Assembly (NCBI GenBank): GCA_000727475.1
Contig: KL647307.1
Coordinates: 1,965,244-2,029,243 of the forward strand
Length of the DNA stretch: 64,000 nt
Direction: 5' to 3'
Source of the DNA: Sarcocystis neurona
Taxonomy: Eukaryota > Apicomplexa > Conoidasida > Eucoccidiorida > Sarcocystidae
The notes beneath the pieces are model-generated. The model did not search any database and was not told the DNA's origin. It worked only from the letters and a program-made list of their open reading frames with translations. The stretch's first letter is position 1, and each line of letters starts with the position of its first letter. This document shows positions 62,101 through 64,000 of the stretch, one piece after another. A program made the translations under genes and the position numbers.

Positions 62101-63096
62101 ACATGGATGGGTGTGTTTATATGTAGGGGTGTGAAGAGTCTCTCTGTGACTGCTGCGCGCCCCCCTACAAATATTTCCTTGTCACTGCAGCACTGCCGAT
62201 CATACAAATATCCACTAATGCACCCTCTCCCATGTATACGCGTATGGTCGAATCCAGTATATATATTCACACCGTAGGCAATGTATATATATATACAGAA
62301 AGATATATATGTCTATACATATATGTATATATATATATGTATATATATGTACACATGTAGGCGTAGACGTACATATAAATATAAACACATCTATATGAGT
62401 ATAATAGTTGTGGATTAGATGAACATATACGTATATACGTTGATGCAGTTCTGTACATACATATACATATATTCAGTGTGGAGCTATATATATATACACG
62501 CCTATACAGAGAGATATATATATTTATGTACTCACATATATATATAAACGTACACATGTGTACATATGTAAATATATACATAGAGAGATATATACGTCTA
62601 TACATATACATACATATACACACATATATATATATGCATGTATAGTCGATGTGTAATAGGAAAACATATATGCTAGGGCATTCATGGAGAAGGACAAAGA
62701 GAGAAGAAGTGCTGCTCTGACTTTTACAAGCTGAAGCAGAGAAGCACTGCAGCAGCAGAGAGCCATGATCAACACCGACGTACTTTGTTTCTGTCTCTTC
62801 CTCTTCGTCTTCTTCGCGTCACCAGCAGCAGCTGATGCAGCAGCAGGAGCGGCAGCAAGGACGGCAGCAGACGCTTCAGCAGCAGCAGCAGGGGACACAG
62901 CAACGGCAGCACCGGGAGACGCAGGGGCAGCAGCCGCGGTCGCAGAGAGAGGCGTGACGCCAGCAGCAGTGGGTGAGGAGCCGACTGGAGCAGGGGACGC
63001 AGGGGAAGGACGAGGAGGAGAGGCAGCAGCAGCAGCCTGGGGATGACGCGAAGACGAAGAAGTCGTCGTCGTCGGTTTTCTCTGCTGCCTCAGGCC
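43770..63096 (-). CDS. RPA1: replication protein A large subunit (RPA1/RPA70), both ends incomplete
   Basis: Twelve exons in transcript order: 62784-63096, 61041-61161, 60273-60345, 59348-59460, 57876-57977, 56305-56413, 55693-55819, 51571-51729, 49463-49587, 48465-48571, 45635-45769, 43770-43842; all phases agree (1,557 nt). Exon 1 is an Ala/Pro/Ser linker ending [159 protein letters not shown], zinc ribbon ACPDC...YRCLRC, then [19 protein letters not shown]. Known: RPA1 is the main ssDNA-binding subunit of the nuclear RPA heterotrimer in replication, repair and recombination. Odd: introns up to 4 kb filled with microsatellites. The exon 45635 donor (GTCGCT) is weak; a GTAGGA donor giving end 45599 is also in phase. 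Not found: an N-terminal protein-interaction OB fold, a start codon, the C-terminal helices. Confidence 0.88.
44138..44390. repeat. (TA)n and (CT)n microsatellites in RPA1 intron
   Basis: A TA run of about 28 bases is at 44138-44167. Short CTCTCT blocks alternate with ATATAT between 44255 and 44385. Non-coding. Confidence 0.85.
45185..45270. repeat. degenerate ACT/CTG trinucleotide repeat
   Basis: Imperfect ACTACTACTGCTACT-type trinucleotides, within the RPA1 intron between exons 12 and 11. Confidence 0.7.
46545..46850. repeat. ATATAC / CACATA microsatellite cluster
   Basis: Alternating ATATATAC and ACACATAT words in a RPA1 intron. The Tyr/Ile/Cys-rich open frames here on both strands are products of the repeat. 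Confidence 0.8.
48780..49340. repeat. TATATACATA microsatellite cluster
   Basis: Repeating TATATATACATACG-type words fill the RPA1 intron between the exons at 48465-48571 and 49463-49587. Confidence 0.8.
49680..51090. repeat. TATA/CATA microsatellite block with a 20-bp tandem core
   Basis: Dense TATATACATA words cover most of this interval, with a short unique stretch at about 50390-50480. From about 50925 to 51085, a unit of roughly 20 bp (TATGTATAGATATATATATA) is repeated about eight times with small indels. Intronic in RPA1. Confidence 0.85.
51257..51513. repeat. CAG-rich repeat adjoining RPA1 exon 8
   Basis: CAG/AGC-rich on the plus strand, so CTG-rich in the RPA1 transcript. It lies just downstream of the exon 8 donor (51570). 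The poly-Gln/Ser/Ala frames on the plus strand are not called, since the RPA1 exon next to it reads the other strand. Confidence 0.8.
51779..52125. repeat. TATA/CATA microsatellite
   Basis: Runs of TATATATACATACATA and ACATATATATATG, intronic in RPA1. Confidence 0.8.
52352..52520. repeat. GA-rich polypurine tract
   Basis: AGACACAGAGAGATAGGGAG-type words repeat with irregular spacing, purine-rich on the plus strand and CT-rich in the RPA1 transcript. Confidence 0.75.
53829..54512. repeat. about 680-bp polypurine GAGACAGAGAGAGGGA tract
   Basis: Almost uninterrupted purines with regular C in GACAGAG words, intronic between RPA1 exons 7 and 8. All three plus frames and two minus frames stay open (Glu/Arg/Thr or Ser/Leu/Pro), which is what a short-period repeat without stops produces. 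The 291-codon frame is therefore not called as a gene. Confidence 0.92.
55889..56235. repeat. CAG-rich repeat between the two DBD-B exons of RPA1
   Basis: AGCAGCAGC-rich on the plus strand, CTG-rich in the transcript. It fills most of the 485-base intron between exons 55693-55819 and 56305-56413. Confidence 0.85.
56470..56740. repeat. AGCAGCAG-rich repeat
   Basis: AGC/GGA/AAG-rich on the plus strand in the RPA1 intron upstream of exon 6. The long Leu/Phe and Ser/Arg frames are repeat products. Confidence 0.8.
57210..57830. repeat. TATATACATA / CACATA microsatellite
   Basis: CA/TA-rich words with interspersed CATGCA. Intronic between RPA1 exons 6 and 5. Confidence 0.8.
58180..58810. repeat. 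ACATATACATAC repeat with a 164-bp duplication
   Basis: A block beginning CAGGTCCATATACACATACA is present at 58428 and again at 58592, with near-identical following sequence (CGTATACATCCACATATACA and beyond). The period is 164 bp within a wider CA/TA microsatellite. Intronic in RPA1. Confidence 0.85.
58905..59235. repeat. ACATATACAT microsatellite
   Basis: CA/TA hexanucleotide-type repeat ending just upstream (on the plus strand) of a pair of similar AAGCAGAGAAG words at 59268 and 59311. Confidence 0.8.
59735..59913. repeat. GA-rich polypurine tract
   Basis: AGAGGGAGACGGAGACAG words repeated, in the RPA1 intron between exons 4 and 3. Same family of repeat as at 53.8-54.5 kb. Confidence 0.8.
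60355..60840. repeat. CAG-rich repeat next to RPA1 exon 3
   Basis: CAG/CAA/AGC-rich on the plus strand. It begins within about ten bases of the exon 3 acceptor (TTGCAG, exon starts 60345). In the transcript it reads CTG/TTG and forms the tract just before the acceptor. Confidence 0.85.
61178..61680. repeat. CAG-rich repeat next to RPA1 exon 2
   Basis: AGCAGCAGTCATAGCAGC-type repeat, CTG-rich in the transcript, just upstream of the exon 2 acceptor (GTGCAG, exon starts 61161). An Ala/Thr/Phe-rich frame in the minus strand could extend exon 2 by about 50 codons if that acceptor is not used. Confidence 0.8.
61875..62660. repeat. (TA)n / TATACATA microsatellite block
   Basis: TA runs at 61881-61900 and 62074-62095, plus TATATACATA words, separated by a unique stretch at about 62110-62270. 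Intronic between RPA1 exons 1 and 2. Confidence 0.8.
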
Positions 63097-63299
63097 CTGC
63101 AGCAGAAATTCAAAGCAACCGACGACTTTGTGCGCGAGTTCGCTTCTTCTGCCACTTTCTTTGCTGAGAAGGTTTTATACTTCTTTCTCTTCTTCTTCGA
63201 AACTCTCTCGACGGAGTGAAGTGTCCGCCCCTTTCCCGGGAGGAGCGGAAAAGTTGTCTCCGATGCAGCGCGTCACTCTACACAAACTCGCTACACGAG

Positions 63300-63530
63300 C
63301 ATACGTATCTATACGTATATACATATACACACATATATATAGTGATGTACGTACCCACATTCACACATATACATACATATATATATATATATATCCATAC
63401 GTGCGGGTAATACATACATATGCGACTACAGAACATGTACACGTACATATATATATATATATATATCTACCTACTGGTCTCTTTCTGTAACTGTTTCTCT
63501 CTCTATATATATACACACACAGGCAAACTA
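63300..63530. repeat. TATATACATA microsatellite
   Basis: Short TA/CA-rich runs upstream (in transcript sense) of the first assembled RPA1 exon. Non-coding. Confidence 0.75.
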
Positions 63531-63869
63531 TATTCGTAGCAGACCGCTTGGCACATACACGCGCCCTTCTATGTCTGTCCATATAAACAGAAGTACGCAT
63601 CTTCCCATGTCTCTCTTCTTCTTTGCTTTCTCTCTTTATACACTTATTATAAGTACCACAAAACACAAACATATATATATTAGAAGGCAGGTAAGTAGGG
63701 AAGACTCCAGATACATAGGCGTACACAAATCTCTGTCTAGTTCTATGCGTGTGAACACGTTTCTTCTTCACGACGTTTAGGAGGTCCATTTGTTTTCCTC
63801 AAAAATGAAGAGATTTCTCTATACGACGCCTTTTGCACGCGGTTACGCGAACTCCCCAACATAAGTGCG
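63531..63869. other. no gene recognised
   Basis: Unique sequence. On the minus strand a GTAACC donor (exon side ending GTTCGC at about 63853) follows the CAG block and is in phase 0 in one frame. It could therefore be the end of a further upstream RPA1 exon, but the encoded sequence is low complexity and not diagnostic. Confidence 0.3.
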
Positions 63870-63871
63870 AC

Positions 63872-64000
63872 AGCCGCAGCAGCAGCAGTCGCAGCAGCAG
63901 CAGCAGTCGCAGTAGCAGTAGCAGCAGTCGCAGCAGCAGCAGCAGTCGCAGCAGCAGCAGCAGTCGCAGTAGCAGTAGCAGCAGTCGCAGCAGCAGCAGC
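63872..64000. repeat. higher-order CAG repeat running off the window
   Basis: CAG triplets with regularly placed TCG and TAG triplets (CAGCAGCAGCAGCAGTCG, CAGTAGCAGTAGCAGCAG) form a longer unit that repeats at least twice before the window ends. In-frame TAG stops rule out plus-strand CAG-frame coding. Confidence 0.85.

Noticed and set aside
63043..63219. 58-codon plus-strand frame with an amphipathic helix and a Phe/Leu-rich segment
   Set aside because: Its first part is antisense to an RPA1 exon that fits by phase; start context and a family match are lacking. It remains only a weak possibility.

Overview
The window is eukaryotic: compact spliced genes with GT-AG introns, no operons or ribosome binding sites, and very abundant microsatellites. 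Long CAG runs, both coding (poly-Gln) and intronic, together with (CA/GT)n, (TA)n and GA tracts and an intron-rich gene style, point to a coccidian apicomplexan, most likely Eimeria or a close relative such as Cyclospora. This is an inference from sequence style, not a database match.

Layout. 1-26 kb is mostly repeat-poor: the 3' part of a BUD23-type 18S rRNA N7-guanosine methyltransferase gene (+, exons 1517-4860), a possible minus-strand gene (5340-5948), a ten-exon Pumilio/PUF RNA-binding protein gene (+, 9541-20066), a small three-exon minus-strand gene of unknown function (20554-21498), isolated candidate plus-strand exons (22.2-23.1 kb) and a 101-bp tandem repeat (23.1-23.5 kb). 26.3-37.9 kb is one plus-strand gene: short exons encoding a leucine-heptad coiled coil, then an 8-kb exon encoding a disordered, strongly Gln-rich protein of about 2,950 residues. 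38-43 kb holds one plausible exon resembling the HAT region of RRP5 and otherwise little.

43.7-63.1 kb looks like junk (TA/CA/GA/CAG microsatellites), but its minus strand carries at least twelve small exons of replication protein A large subunit (RPA1). They run in order through DBD-A, DBD-B and the zinc-ribbon DBD-C, and every splice phase agrees. About 1.56 kb of coding sequence is spread over more than 19 kb of repeat-filled introns. This is the main result of the reading.

The recognised genes act in separate core processes: ribosome biogenesis (BUD23, possibly RRP5), mRNA 3'-UTR regulation (PUF) and DNA replication/repair (RPA1). The 721-bp run of N at 11738-12458 sits inside a GT microsatellite in a PUF intron. 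Exon joins were done by hand from splice sites, reading phase and family resemblance, and need transcript evidence.
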